Shown: one piece after another, positions 44,917 to 53,220 of the stretch
Numbering within the stretch: the stretch's first letter is position 1
How the letters are laid out: the number at the start of each line of letters is the position of its first letter
Source: Nonlabens marinus S1-08
Lineage (GTDB): Bacteria; Bacteroidota; Bacteroidia; Flavobacteriales; Flavobacteriaceae
Reading direction: 5' to 3'
DNA length: 64,000 nt
Assembly: GCF_000831385.1 (NCBI RefSeq)
Contig: NZ_AP014548.1
Coordinates: 1,479,779-1,543,778 of the forward strand
Notes under the pieces: model-generated
What the model was told of the DNA's origin: nothing
The model's database searches: none
What the model saw: only the letters and a program-made list of their open reading frames with translations
Program-made: the position numbers and the translations under genes

Positions 44917-45603
44917 TTAGGATTTTTTAGTTCCTCTGCCTTTCATGGGAGGTTTTCCTATATCCTCAAGTTTGTCGTTGAGCCTGCTAATACGTTTACG
45001 TTGCAGGGCCGGCGCAATGAATGTACACTCAAGAAGTCCTTCTATAATCGCTATAAGCCACTCGGCTTCATTTGGTTCTACTGGCACAACTATACCAGTA
45101 TTAAGTGATTTTGAAGGGTGTGCGGCAAAATTCCCAATCATTCTAATAGCATCAATCTCATCAGCTAAATAGGTTGGAAGTTTATTTGAGTCGATTGCTT
45201 GCTTAATCTCTGCTGCAAGATTAGAGTGTGTTACATCATAATAATCTCGTAAAATTAGTTGAAGTAAACCTCTAGATACAGCGGCAGATCCTTTGTTACT
45301 TATTCCTAGTATTTCTTTCGCTTCAATATAATCGTTGTAGATGTTTTCTGGAACGTGTTGCTGGTCAATTACTGTTTGCACGACAGGATAAATGAACTCC
45401 TCCAAATCAGGAACATCAACCTTTCCAATAATGGTATGACTTACGCCTGTTTTTCGCACCCTTACTACAAATTGGCCACATTCTGCACATTTACTATCCT
45501 CTAAAAGAGTGGTGTAAGTATTGTCTGAGCCCATCACAGATACATTCCACGGACTAGTATTGACAGACTTACAAATAGGGCATTTAAAGGTTTTTCCACT
45601 CAT
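44917..45603 (-). CDS. Cassette gene 1: zinc-ribbon protein with DUF4145-like domain
   Basis: 228 residues. An N-terminal zinc ribbon uses C8-x2-C11 and C39-x2-C42. The middle and C-terminal part matches the DUF4145 pattern: AAVSRGLLQLILRDYY (~107-122) followed by LADEIDAIRMIGNFAAHP (~146-163). DUF4145 occurs alone and fused to restriction-type and other defence proteins; its biochemical role is not well defined. A basic tail ends GRGTKKS. The first gene of a two-gene unit; 338 bp upstream carry no gene and should hold its promoter. Family assignment is by motif memory and not by search. Confidence 0.75.
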   Translation of the reverse strand: MSGKTFKCPICKSVNTSPWNVSVMGSDNTYTTLLEDSKCAECGQFVVRVRKTGVSHTIIGKVDVPDLEEFIYPVVQTVIDQQHVPENIYNDYIEAKEILGISNKGSAAVSRGLLQLILRDYYDVTHSNLAAEIKQAIDSNKLPTYLADEIDAIRMIGNFAAHPSKSLNTGIVVPVEPNEAEWLIAIIEGLLECTFIAPALQRKRISRLNDKLEDIGKPPMKGRGTKKS

Positions 45604-45847
45604 TTATTTAAGTATTAATAGTTTCAATCTATCTTTTCCAAATCAGTAATGATCAGACTGATTTTATCCATATATAAAAAGCGAAGCACTTTGCTGAGGC
45701 TCAGATTCCTTCTGTAAATCCACGTTGTTAGGACGTTGTTTTTTTATATACTTTTATAATATAAGCCCTAGAAACAATTACGACACTGCGTCCAGGGCTT
45801 TCCTTAAAAAGGAATTTTTTATTTCAATTTACAAAACGTCCTGAGTA

Positions 45848-45868
45848 TGCCGACCTTTTTGCCGACCA
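45848..45868. other. Right pair of TGCCGAC sites (possible recombinase arm sites)
   Basis: TGCCGAC at 45848 and at 45860, again 12 bp apart and ending TGCCGACCA, in the same orientation as the left pair (44160-44180). Confidence 0.6.
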
Positions 45869-45904
45869 TGTTTAAATATCTCGGCCAGTTTCATAGGCCT
45901 GGAA

Positions 45905-45935
45905 ATAAGAAAAGCCCTGCGTTAACAGGGCTTTT
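45905..45935 (-). terminator. Cassette-borne terminator of tRNA-Phe
   Basis: Ten-bp stem AAAAGCCCTG / CAGGGCTTTT with a 6-nt loop, followed on the minus strand by T-rich sequence, 6 bp after the tRNA-Phe 3' end. Confidence 0.82.
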
Positions 45936-45941
45936 ATAAGG

Positions 45942-46014
45942 TGGTACCTCCAGGAATCGAACCAGGGACACATGGATTTTCAGTCCATTGCTCTACCAAC
46001 TGAGCTAAGGTACC
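45942..46014 (-). tRNA. tRNA-Phe (anticodon GAA)
   Basis: 73 nt on the minus strand. Acceptor GGTACCT pairs with AGGTACC; D-arm TAGCTCAGTTGGTAGAGC; anticodon stem-loop ATGGA-CTGAAAA-TCCAT giving GAA; T-arm GGTTCGATTCC. The 3' 44 nt are duplicated at 44025, showing it is the integration target of the cassette. Confidence 0.95.
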
Positions 46015-46033
46015 TTTTGCTGTAAAGCGGTGG

Positions 46034-46063
46034 CAAATTTACATAAATTATTATTTGGCAAAA
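46034..46063 (-). promoter_or_regulatory. Promoter of tRNA-Phe
   Basis: On the minus strand: TTTTG (46059-46063), a 17-bp spacer, then TAAATTTG (46034-46041), a full match to the Bacteroidota TTG / TAnnTTTG promoter, ending 19 bp before the tRNA. Confidence 0.8.
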
Positions 46064-46084
46064 GGAAATTGCTGTTTTTTATTT

Positions 46085-46100
46085 CGCTTTTGCGAAAGTT
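46085..46100. repeat. Degenerate palindrome copy (three mismatches, intergenic)
   Basis: CGCTTTTGCGAAAGTT differs from the 16-bp palindrome at three positions. Probably a decayed copy, between tRNA-Phe and the murF stop. Confidence 0.55.
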
Positions 46101-46106
46101 AATGCG

Positions 46107-47354
46107 CTACAAAATTTCTAACACGCGTTCCAAAGCCATGCCGCGAGAGCCTTTTATCAAAACAGTAGCTTTTAAGTCGCTGGAAATAGGAGGGTTCTGT
46201 AAAAAGTCTTCAAAAGTCTTGAATTTTTGTACCGTTGCGCTTTGCGTTTCAAAAAAATGATGTCCTAGTAAAATAACCTGATTGATCTTTAGTTTTTCTG
46301 CATGATTGACAATTTCTTGATGTTCTGGGGCAGCATAAGACCCCATTTCAAACATATCACCTAGAATGGCTACCGTAAAACCATCTTGTAACGCAAGGTT
46401 TTCCAAAGCCGCTTTCATGCTGGTAGGATTTGCATTATATGCATCCATTATCACGGTGTAACTATCTCTTACTATCAATTGCGACCTATTGTTGACAGGC
46501 TTATAGCTACTAAGACCTTTCCCTATCTCTGCAGCATGTAGCCCAAACTCAAGACCAACTCCTGCTGCCAATTCCATATTGTTAAAATTATAACTACCGG
46601 TAAGTTGGGTGGTGATTGTTTCGTTTTCAAAAGTGAATTCGATAGGTTGAGAGGATTTCAAATCCATAATGGGTGTCACACGCCTTTCTAGGTCTTTTGA
46701 TCTGGCTAGCTGCTCAACATCGGTGGAAAGCACTATAGCTTTGCCGTTATTTGCTCTTAAATAATCGTAGAGTTCGCTTTTGCCTCTTTTAACACCTTCC
46801 AGACTGCCGAAACCTTCTAAATGCGCTTTTCCGAAATTAGTAATCAACCCAAAGTTAGGTTGGGCGATCTGGCATAATTCAGCAATTTCACCTATGTGAT
46901 TCGCACCCATTTCCACCACACCTATTTGTGTTTGCTCATCAAAGGATAATAAGGTAAGTGGGACACCTATATGATTATTTAAATTTCCTTTAGTGCCTTT
47001 GACTTGAAACTTTTGTGAAAGAACGGCGATGATTAATTCTTTGGTGGTCGTTTTACCATTACTTCCTGTTAAACCTACAATAGGTAGGTTTAATTTATTT
47101 CTATGGTATGTGGCTAACTCCTGTAATGCTTTTAGAGTATCTGCAACTACGGTTACGTTTTCTTGAGATGCTTTACCCGGGTCGCTGCAGACTACATGTG
47201 AAGCACCTTTCGCGAAAGCGGCATCTACATAGGCATTACCATCAAAATTTTCACCCGACAAGGCAACGTATAGCTGCCCAGGCTGTAAGGTTCGGGTATC
47301 GGTATGAACGCCTTTACTGGATTTGAACGAACTGTATAATGATTCTATATTCAT
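46107..47354 (-). CDS. murF: UDP-N-acetylmuramoyl-tripeptide--D-alanyl-D-alanine ligase
   Basis: 415 residues. Mur ligase layout: N-terminal substrate domain (~1-80, HTDTRTLQPGQLYVALSGENFDGN), ATPase P-loop GLTGSNGKTTTKE (~95-107), VVEMGANHIGEI (~148-159) and the C-terminal ligase domain with DAYNANPTSMKAALENL (~313-329). Adds D-Ala-D-Ala to the cytoplasmic peptidoglycan precursor. An imperfect palindrome copy is read as AFAKGA. Single gene followed by tRNA-Phe on the same strand. Confidence 0.95.
   Translation of the reverse strand: MNIESLYSSFKSSKGVHTDTRTLQPGQLYVALSGENFDGNAYVDAAFAKGASHVVCSDPGKASQENVTVVADTLKALQELATYHRNKLNLPIVGLTGSNGKTTTKELIIAVLSQKFQVKGTKGNLNNHIGVPLTLLSFDEQTQIGVVEMGANHIGEIAELCQIAQPNFGLITNFGKAHLEGFGSLEGVKRGKSELYDYLRANNGKAIVLSTDVEQLARSKDLERRVTPIMDLKSSQPIEFTFENETITTQLTGSYNFNNMELAAGVGLEFGLHAAEIGKGLSSYKPVNNRSQLIVRDSYTVIMDAYNANPTSMKAALENLALQDGFTVAILGDMFEMGSYAAPEHQEIVNHAEKLKINQVILLGHHFFETQSATVQKFKTFEDFLQNPPISSDLKATVLIKGSRGMALERVLEIL
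47205..47220. repeat. 16-bp palindrome copy 11 (two mismatches, in murF)
   Basis: ACCTTTCGCGAAAGCG; the inner TTTCGCGAAA is intact. Read as AFAKGA in murF. Confidence 0.8.
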
Positions 47355-47423
47355 GGTTTAAAAATAATAGAGATCGCTCAAGGCGAAAGGACAACCGGCC
47401 ACTTTTTATTCACTATTTCGCAT

Positions 47424-47456
47424 AAAAAAGCCGGACAAGACTGTCCGGCTTTTTGC
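47424..47456. terminator. Terminator downstream of gldJ
   Basis: Stem AAAGCCGGACA / TGTCCGGCTTT with a short loop and A/T-runs on both sides. It ends gldJ on the minus strand and sits upstream of murF. Confidence 0.85.
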
Positions 47457-47472
47457 AAATTTCAGTTACCCC

Positions 47473-49152
47473 TTAATTGCGAGGACTCTTTGATTTTTTT
47501 GATTTAGATCCTACTCGGGACATCGCACAACGGAAACCTAAGTCATCCTTTGCCATATCCTGTGGATAAAACCTGCGAGTTGCAGGATCTAACCAGTATT
47601 CTCTATCTCTCCAAGAGCCACCTTTTATAACGCGTACTTCGTTATCTATAAGCGTGCTTCTCGTGTTTGATTTGTCATATTGTCTGTCAAACTTACCGTC
47701 CTCACCTACAGTTACCTGGTGTTGAGGGGAGTCGTACATTCTTTGGTTAGGATCTATTTCATCACCTGTGCGGTAATACTTTGATGACTGTGCATCCCCA
47801 TCACGGAAGTTGCGGTTGTCGCTGCGATCAAAGTTGGTTCTCAAATAAGTCTCTTCATCATCTACGGCAATCTGTCTGATTTCTCCTGGCATGTTGCGAG
47901 CAATCAATTTACCATTACTTAAAGTGTCGTATTGAATATCCTCAGTAGTGACCACGGCAATTTTACCATCTGGTCCTATTTGATTCTTGGTGTAAACGTT
48001 ACCACGGTAGTAGTTAAAGTCATTGAATTCATCATCTACTATAGGTCTGTAAACATCTGCTACCCATTCAGACACGTTTCCTGCCATGTCATATACACCA
48101 AAATCGTTAGGCTCATAAGATTTGATAGGTGCTGTAACATCAGCTCCATCATCACTCCATCCCGCGATACCGCCGTAATCTCCATCACCTTGCTTAAAGT
48201 TAGCTAAATGATCTCCACGATTTTTACGGCTACCACTTCTAGTGTATTGTCCATCCCATGGGTATTTCTTACGACCTCTGTAAGAGTTGTATTCTCTCAA
48301 ACTTCCTAATCCTAATGCCGCATATTCCCATTCTGCCTCTGTAGGCAAACGGTAAGCTGCTGGAAGTAGAATTCCTTTTTCACGAGTAATATATAATCCA
48401 GTGGTGTCTGTGTCTCTTTTGGCAGCAAGTTTACCTCTTGACTTTTCTAGTTGCGCAGACCTTTTACCGCCTCTTGTAATCGAGTCATTCCCTCCATAGA
48501 CCAAAGTAGGGGCGTTCAAATATGTATCTGTATTAAAAAGTTGATTTGCATCTCTAGCACCTAATTGATCTCTGTCCGTATAACCTTGATCTACAAGAAT
48601 CTTTTCATTCACACGATCCGTTCTCCAGTTACAAAACTCTACTGCTTGAATCCAAGATACACCTACCACTGGGTAGTTAGCATAGGCTGGGAAACGCAAG
48701 TAGTTTTTAGTCATGTCCTCATTATAACCTAAACGGTTTCTCCAGACTAAAGTATCTGGTACAGCGCCGTTATAAATATCGCGGTATTCTTGAACTTCAG
48801 GTGGGAAAACACCTTTGATCCAATCGAGCATCTCTAGGTACATTCCATTTGTAACCTCAGTTTCATCCATATAAAAGGATTGAACATGTTGCTGGTTTGG
48901 AGTGTTGTTCCAGTCGTGCATTGGGTCATCTTTGACACGTCCCATAGTAAAGGTTCCACCTTCTACAAATACCAATCCTGGAGCTGCGTCCTGATCTTTG
49001 TATTTTGTATTCAGTTCAAAACCATTTTTACCGGTTACGTCCCAACCTGTTCCACGAGAAGTGTTTGAATAATCGCTACCGCCACCACAACTTATCAATA
49101 GCACAGAGGCTATTGTGGCAACGAAAATATTAAGGACAGAGTAGTTTTTCAT
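47473..49152 (-). CDS. gldJ: Gliding motility lipoprotein GldJ
   Basis: 559 residues. Lipoprotein leader with lipobox LLISC (Cys ~22) then Gly/Ser. Formylglycine-generating-enzyme-like (FGE-sulfatase) fold: VFVEGGTFTMGRV, FYMDETEVTNGMY, FPAYANYPVVGVSWIQAVEFCNWR, LPTEAEWEYAALG and the closing VIKGGSWRDREYWLDPATRR and DDLGFRCA. GldJ is an outer-membrane lipoprotein needed for gliding and type IX secretion, working with GldK. It faces porU divergently, the gene order seen in Flavobacterium. It ends with a basic tail (GSKSKKSKSPRN). Confidence 0.94.
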   Translation of the reverse strand: MKNYSVLNIFVATIASVLLISCGGGSDYSNTSRGTGWDVTGKNGFELNTKYKDQDAAPGLVFVEGGTFTMGRVKDDPMHDWNNTPNQQHVQSFYMDETEVTNGMYLEMLDWIKGVFPPEVQEYRDIYNGAVPDTLVWRNRLGYNEDMTKNYLRFPAYANYPVVGVSWIQAVEFCNWRTDRVNEKILVDQGYTDRDQLGARDANQLFNTDTYLNAPTLVYGGNDSITRGGKRSAQLEKSRGKLAAKRDTDTTGLYITREKGILLPAAYRLPTEAEWEYAALGLGSLREYNSYRGRKKYPWDGQYTRSGSRKNRGDHLANFKQGDGDYGGIAGWSDDGADVTAPIKSYEPNDFGVYDMAGNVSEWVADVYRPIVDDEFNDFNYYRGNVYTKNQIGPDGKIAVVTTEDIQYDTLSNGKLIARNMPGEIRQIAVDDEETYLRTNFDRSDNRNFRDGDAQSSKYYRTGDEIDPNQRMYDSPQHQVTVGEDGKFDRQYDKSNTRSTLIDNEVRVIKGGSWRDREYWLDPATRRFYPQDMAKDDLGFRCAMSRVGSKSKKSKSPRN

Positions 49153-49345
49153 TTACTGTATTGATTTGAAAATGGTGCTGCAATATAATAACTTCGCTCT
49201 TTACAAAGCTGTTAAACATCATTATTAGAGTACAACAACCGTTAAAAAAAGTAAAACGTTTGATCCTCTTCTTTATTTTGCGACTGCTTATTTTTTTAAA
49301 AAATACTTCGCATACTATCTAATCAATACATACGTTAAAAGTCTA

Positions 49346-52300
49346 ATGAGGTATACTTTACTTTTTACTTTCCTTATTTCATGGGCTTTAGCAAGCGCTC
49401 AATCTCAAACAGTTACCTTGAACTGGAGTGACCCTATGGCGTATACAATAGGTAAAAAAATCATACAAATTCCCCATTTGAACGAGGGAAGTGTATATGA
49501 GGGCAATCGATTATTTTTTTCAACGGTTTTATCGACGAATGGTAATATTGATCCATTATCGGCACGTTTGTCCAATATAAAATCTGAAATAATCCCTTCA
49601 GATCAGCTTTATGATTTGCCTAGAAGCACCATTTCAGATGGTGTAAATATGTCTTTGAAAAATGCGCTTTCGCGAAAGCGAAATTATGTCCAGCTGCGGC
49701 TTAATCCTATATATAAGGAAGGCGATCAATACCGTCGTTTGACCTCATTCACCATTTCTTATACCCAAGCACCATTGAGTGTACGCGCAAAAAGTACTCC
49801 ATTTGGAAATTCCGTGCTAGCTAGCGGGAATTGGTACCGGTTCAAAGTCACTAAAACTGGAGCGCAACGTATCAATCGAGACTTTCTTAATAATCTAGGT
49901 GTAGAAGTGGGGGGGCTCGACCCTCGAACGATACGTATATATGGTCAAGGAGGAACTTCATTGCCTCTAGTTAATCGACAAAACCTTTTCTACGATCCTG
50001 CGGAAATTGCGATTACGGTAACCGGAGAGTCTGATGGACGATTTGATAACGGTGACCAAATCCTATTTTATGGAGTGGCTACAGATACAGAATATGTTGC
50101 AGAAAACGATAGCTTCATCAACCCCTATACGGACGATTCTTATTATTATATTAATGTAGGCAACGGTCCCGGTAAGCGTATTTTGCCTCAAATTACTCCT
50201 GCTGGAACCCCTAATGTTACTTACGATTATTACTTAGCAAGGAAGCACCATGAGGTAGATGAAAGAAATATTGGGCTTATAGGTCGCACCTGGTATGGCG
50301 AGCGATTTTCCATTGAACCAGAGCAGACTTTTGAATTTGACTTTAATAATATTGATGCATCCAGACCTGCCACGGTACGTATCACTACCGCGGGAATAGG
50401 TGATCTAGATACCCAGATGTCTTTTTCTTTAAATGGACAGAGCTTAGGAACTTCTAATTATATAGGTCTGAGTCGGATTGATAATTCAGTTGCGAGCAGA
50501 GCTCTATTAGTAAATAATACGACCATCACCGGTAATAAAGCGACAGTAACCTTGACTTATGATAATGCGGGCAACCCAAGTGCTACTGGGTATCTGGATT
50601 ACATCTGGATTGACGCATATGAAGCAATGACGGGAATAGGGAATCAGTTCCCTTTTCAAGTACCTGATGCAGCGACAAGATCTGGGGTAGGTCAGTATCA
50701 ATTCAGTAACGCTTCAGGCATTAAGGAGATTTGGGAAGTGACTGATAGGTTCAATATCACCAAGGTTGAAAATGTCAATGGTGATGCTAATTTTTCGTTT
50801 ACCAGTCCCTTAGGTACGGATCGCCAATTTGTTGCGGTGGATGCCACAGATTACTACACGCCTGTTTCAGTTTCGAACTCAAGAGTTGCAAATCAAAATT
50901 TAAAAGGAACGATTTTTAATGATAGATCTGGGAGTTTTAGAGATATTGATTATTTGATCATTACGCCGCAATTTCTGGAAAGTCAAGCACAGCGATTGGC
51001 AAATTACCACGTGAGGGAAAGCAACCTCAATGTCAAGGTAGTGCGGGTTCAAGATATTTATAATGAATTTTCAGAGGGCAAGCAGGATATAAGCGCCATA
51101 CGCAACTTTGTAAAATATGTGTACGACAATGCTTCAGACCCCTCTAGGCGTGTGAAGTATTTGAATTTATTTGGCGATACCAGCTATGATTACAAAGACC
51201 GCATTCCTGTAAAGGATAATATTTTACCTTCCTTCTTATCAGTCAATAGTACGTCTTTGACCGCCTCATATATTACTGACGATTTCTTTGCTTTTATGGA
51301 TCCAAATGAAGGAGACGTCGCTGCTAATAATTTAATGGATATCGCAGTTGGTAGAATGATCGTAAGCACCCAGCGTGAGGCGATCGAGATGATCGATAAA
51401 ATTGAAAGCTATACCGCAGGGTCAGCGTTCGATAAATGGAGGAACGATGTCACTTTAATTGGAGATGATGTAGATATACCCAGTGATGCTATCTTACAAA
51501 AGAGCGTGAACCAATTAGCTGACGATATTTTTAGAAATCGGCCGGATTATAATGTGCGCAAAATATTGTTAGACAGCTACAATCAGGTCAATACCGCAGG
51601 AGGTCCAAGATATCCTGATGCGGTAGATGATATTAAAAATGCTTTTGAGAAGGGATCCTTAGTAATTAACTATTTCGGACATGGGAATGAGGAAGTTCTT
51701 GCTCAAGAAATTATCATTACTCAGAACACGGTTGAAAATTTAAGAAACCCAAACACCTTACCCTTATTTGTGGCAGTCACCTGCGATTTTAGTCGATACG
51801 ATAATCCGCAACGAGTGAGTGGTGGTGAGCTGACTTATTTGAACCCACAAGGTGGCGCTATCGCATTAGTAGCCACCAACCGCTTGATATTTATCAGCGT
51901 GGGAGTTACGTTAAACAACACATTAGATCAGTATCTTTTTTCTTTTAATAATGTGGAGCCCATCTCTATGGCAGAGGCCTTGCGATTAGCCAAAACAGAT
52001 CCAGCATTGTCCTCCAGCGACACTAGAAGAGTGATTGCGTTTATAGGCGATCCAGCCTTGAAGCTCGCTTTTCCATCTCCTAGAGTGGTGCTGACTGAGG
52101 TAAATGGCCAGCCAACAAACATTAACAACCCGCCGCTACGTGCCTTAGATAGAGTGACCTTAAATGGGGAAGTGCAAACCATCTCTGGAAATTTGATAGC
52201 AGATTATAATGGAACGATTTCCGTAATCGTTTTTGATAAAGAGGTGCAACGTAAAACATTAGCAAACGATGGTACAGAAGTTAACGGTACTGTTGAAATA

Positions 52301-53176
52301 TTAGATTTTACTCAGCAAGGTGAAGTGCTCTTCAGAGGTCAAGCGACGGTAGAGAATGGTAGGTTTACCGTATCCTTTGTGATGCCTAGGGATACTCAAA
52401 TACCTGTAGGGACGGGAAGAATTTCTTTTTATTCTAAGAGAACAAATATCAAAGAAGATCAAAATGGCTTCTCTCAGCAATTGAGAATCGGTGGTATCAA
52501 TCGGGATGCTCCAGAAGACACGGTGGGTCCTGAAATGGAATTATTCATGAACGACAGGAACTTTGTTTCAGGAGGAATTACAGATTCTAACCCATTCATC
52601 CTTGCATTTCTTACCGATATGAGTGGAATCAATACCGCGAGCGGGATAGGTCATGACATTATTGGAATCATCGATGGAGACGAGACAAATCCATATATTC
52701 TCAATGATTATTATGAGGCAGATGTAGATGATTTCACTAAAGGAAAAGTTTATTTCCCTCTTAGGGATATAGCTCCCGGTTTGCATACGCTTACCGTAAA
52801 ATCATGGGACACCTACAATAATAGTTCTACTCAGGAAATTCAATTTATAGTAGCTGCGGGTGACGGAATAGAACTCACCCGAGTATTAAATTACCCAAAT
52901 CCTTTTACCACCTATACTGAATTCTGGTTCAATCACAACCGGCCATTTGAACCTCTAGAGGTTCAAGTTCAAGTGATGACGATCACAGGTAAGGTGGTCT
53001 GGACGACTAATCAAATAGTAACTAATGCTGGTTTTACTTCTAGAGATATAACTTGGGATGGAGTGGATGACTTCGGACAACGTCTGGGAAAAGGCGTATA
53101 TGTTTATAAGATTACCGTAAAAAGTACGTTAGCTAATGAGGTAGCGAGCAAAATTGAAAAACTTGTCATCTTATAA
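49346..53176 (+). CDS. porU: Type IX secretion sortase PorU
   Basis: 1276 residues, signal peptide (~1-18). Gingipain-type C25 peptidase domain in the middle with catalytic His779 (INYFGHGNEE) and Cys813 (VAVTCDFSRYDN). The C-terminal ~90 residues form a type A-like sorting domain (NYPNPFTTYTEFWFNHN, DDFGQRLGKGVYVYKITV). PorU removes the CTD of T9SS cargo at the cell surface and attaches it to lipid. The N-terminal region carries a palindrome copy read as ALSRKR (49665). Followed 44 bp later by porV, its outer-membrane partner. Confidence 0.95.
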   Translation: MRYTLLFTFLISWALASAQSQTVTLNWSDPMAYTIGKKIIQIPHLNEGSVYEGNRLFFSTVLSTNGNIDPLSARLSNIKSEIIPSDQLYDLPRSTISDGVNMSLKNALSRKRNYVQLRLNPIYKEGDQYRRLTSFTISYTQAPLSVRAKSTPFGNSVLASGNWYRFKVTKTGAQRINRDFLNNLGVEVGGLDPRTIRIYGQGGTSLPLVNRQNLFYDPAEIAITVTGESDGRFDNGDQILFYGVATDTEYVAENDSFINPYTDDSYYYINVGNGPGKRILPQITPAGTPNVTYDYYLARKHHEVDERNIGLIGRTWYGERFSIEPEQTFEFDFNNIDASRPATVRITTAGIGDLDTQMSFSLNGQSLGTSNYIGLSRIDNSVASRALLVNNTTITGNKATVTLTYDNAGNPSATGYLDYIWIDAYEAMTGIGNQFPFQVPDAATRSGVGQYQFSNASGIKEIWEVTDRFNITKVENVNGDANFSFTSPLGTDRQFVAVDATDYYTPVSVSNSRVANQNLKGTIFNDRSGSFRDIDYLIITPQFLESQAQRLANYHVRESNLNVKVVRVQDIYNEFSEGKQDISAIRNFVKYVYDNASDPSRRVKYLNLFGDTSYDYKDRIPVKDNILPSFLSVNSTSLTASYITDDFFAFMDPNEGDVAANNLMDIAVGRMIVSTQREAIEMIDKIESYTAGSAFDKWRNDVTLIGDDVDIPSDAILQKSVNQLADDIFRNRPDYNVRKILLDSYNQVNTAGGPRYPDAVDDIKNAFEKGSLVINYFGHGNEEVLAQEIIITQNTVENLRNPNTLPLFVAVTCDFSRYDNPQRVSGGELTYLNPQGGAIALVATNRLIFISVGVTLNNTLDQYLFSFNNVEPISMAEALRLAKTDPALSSSDTRRVIAFIGDPALKLAFPSPRVVLTEVNGQPTNINNPPLRALDRVTLNGEVQTISGNLIADYNGTISVIVFDKEVQRKTLANDGTEVNGTVEILDFTQQGEVLFRGQATVENGRFTVSFVMPRDTQIPVGTGRISFYSKRTNIKEDQNGFSQQLRIGGINRDAPEDTVGPEMELFMNDRNFVSGGITDSNPFILAFLTDMSGINTASGIGHDIIGIIDGDETNPYILNDYYEADVDDFTKGKVYFPLRDIAPGLHTLTVKSWDTYNNSSTQEIQFIVAAGDGIELTRVLNYPNPFTTYTEFWFNHNRPFEPLEVQVQVMTITGKVVWTTNQIVTNAGFTSRDITWDGVDDFGQRLGKGVYVYKITVKSTLANEVASKIEKLVIL
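49665..49680. repeat. 16-bp palindrome copy 12 (perfect, in porU)
   Basis: Exact CGCTTTCGCGAAAGCG, read as LSRKR. Confidence 0.95.
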
Positions 53177-53220
53177 TCTTTACTGATTACCATATATTTG
53201 ACCACCATTAAACCAGATTC

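Larger units (their letters stand above)
45604..45941. other. Gene-free right end of the tRNA-Phe cassette
   Basis: 338 bp without a supportable gene. It holds an AT-rich stretch suitable for the promoter of the DUF4145-like gene (~45735-45765), an imperfect hairpin with AGCCCT / AGGGCT arms (~45764-45802), the right TGCCGAC pair (45848-45868), and the tRNA-Phe terminator (45905-45935). No recombinase motif is readable in any frame. Confidence 0.6.
44025..45984. mobile_element. tRNA-Phe-integrated cassette without integrase
   Basis: A ~1.9-kb insert bounded by 44-bp direct repeats, one within intact tRNA-Phe (45941-45984) and one forming a lone 3' fragment (44025-44068). This is the standard outcome of tyrosine-recombinase insertion at a tRNA 3' half: the element restores the tRNA and supplies its own terminator. 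Content: two minus-strand genes, paired TGCCGAC sites near both ends, and no integrase, relaxase or replication gene. The interior is visibly richer in A/T than flanking genes. It is either a decayed island or a non-autonomous element mobilised in trans. Confidence 0.83.
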
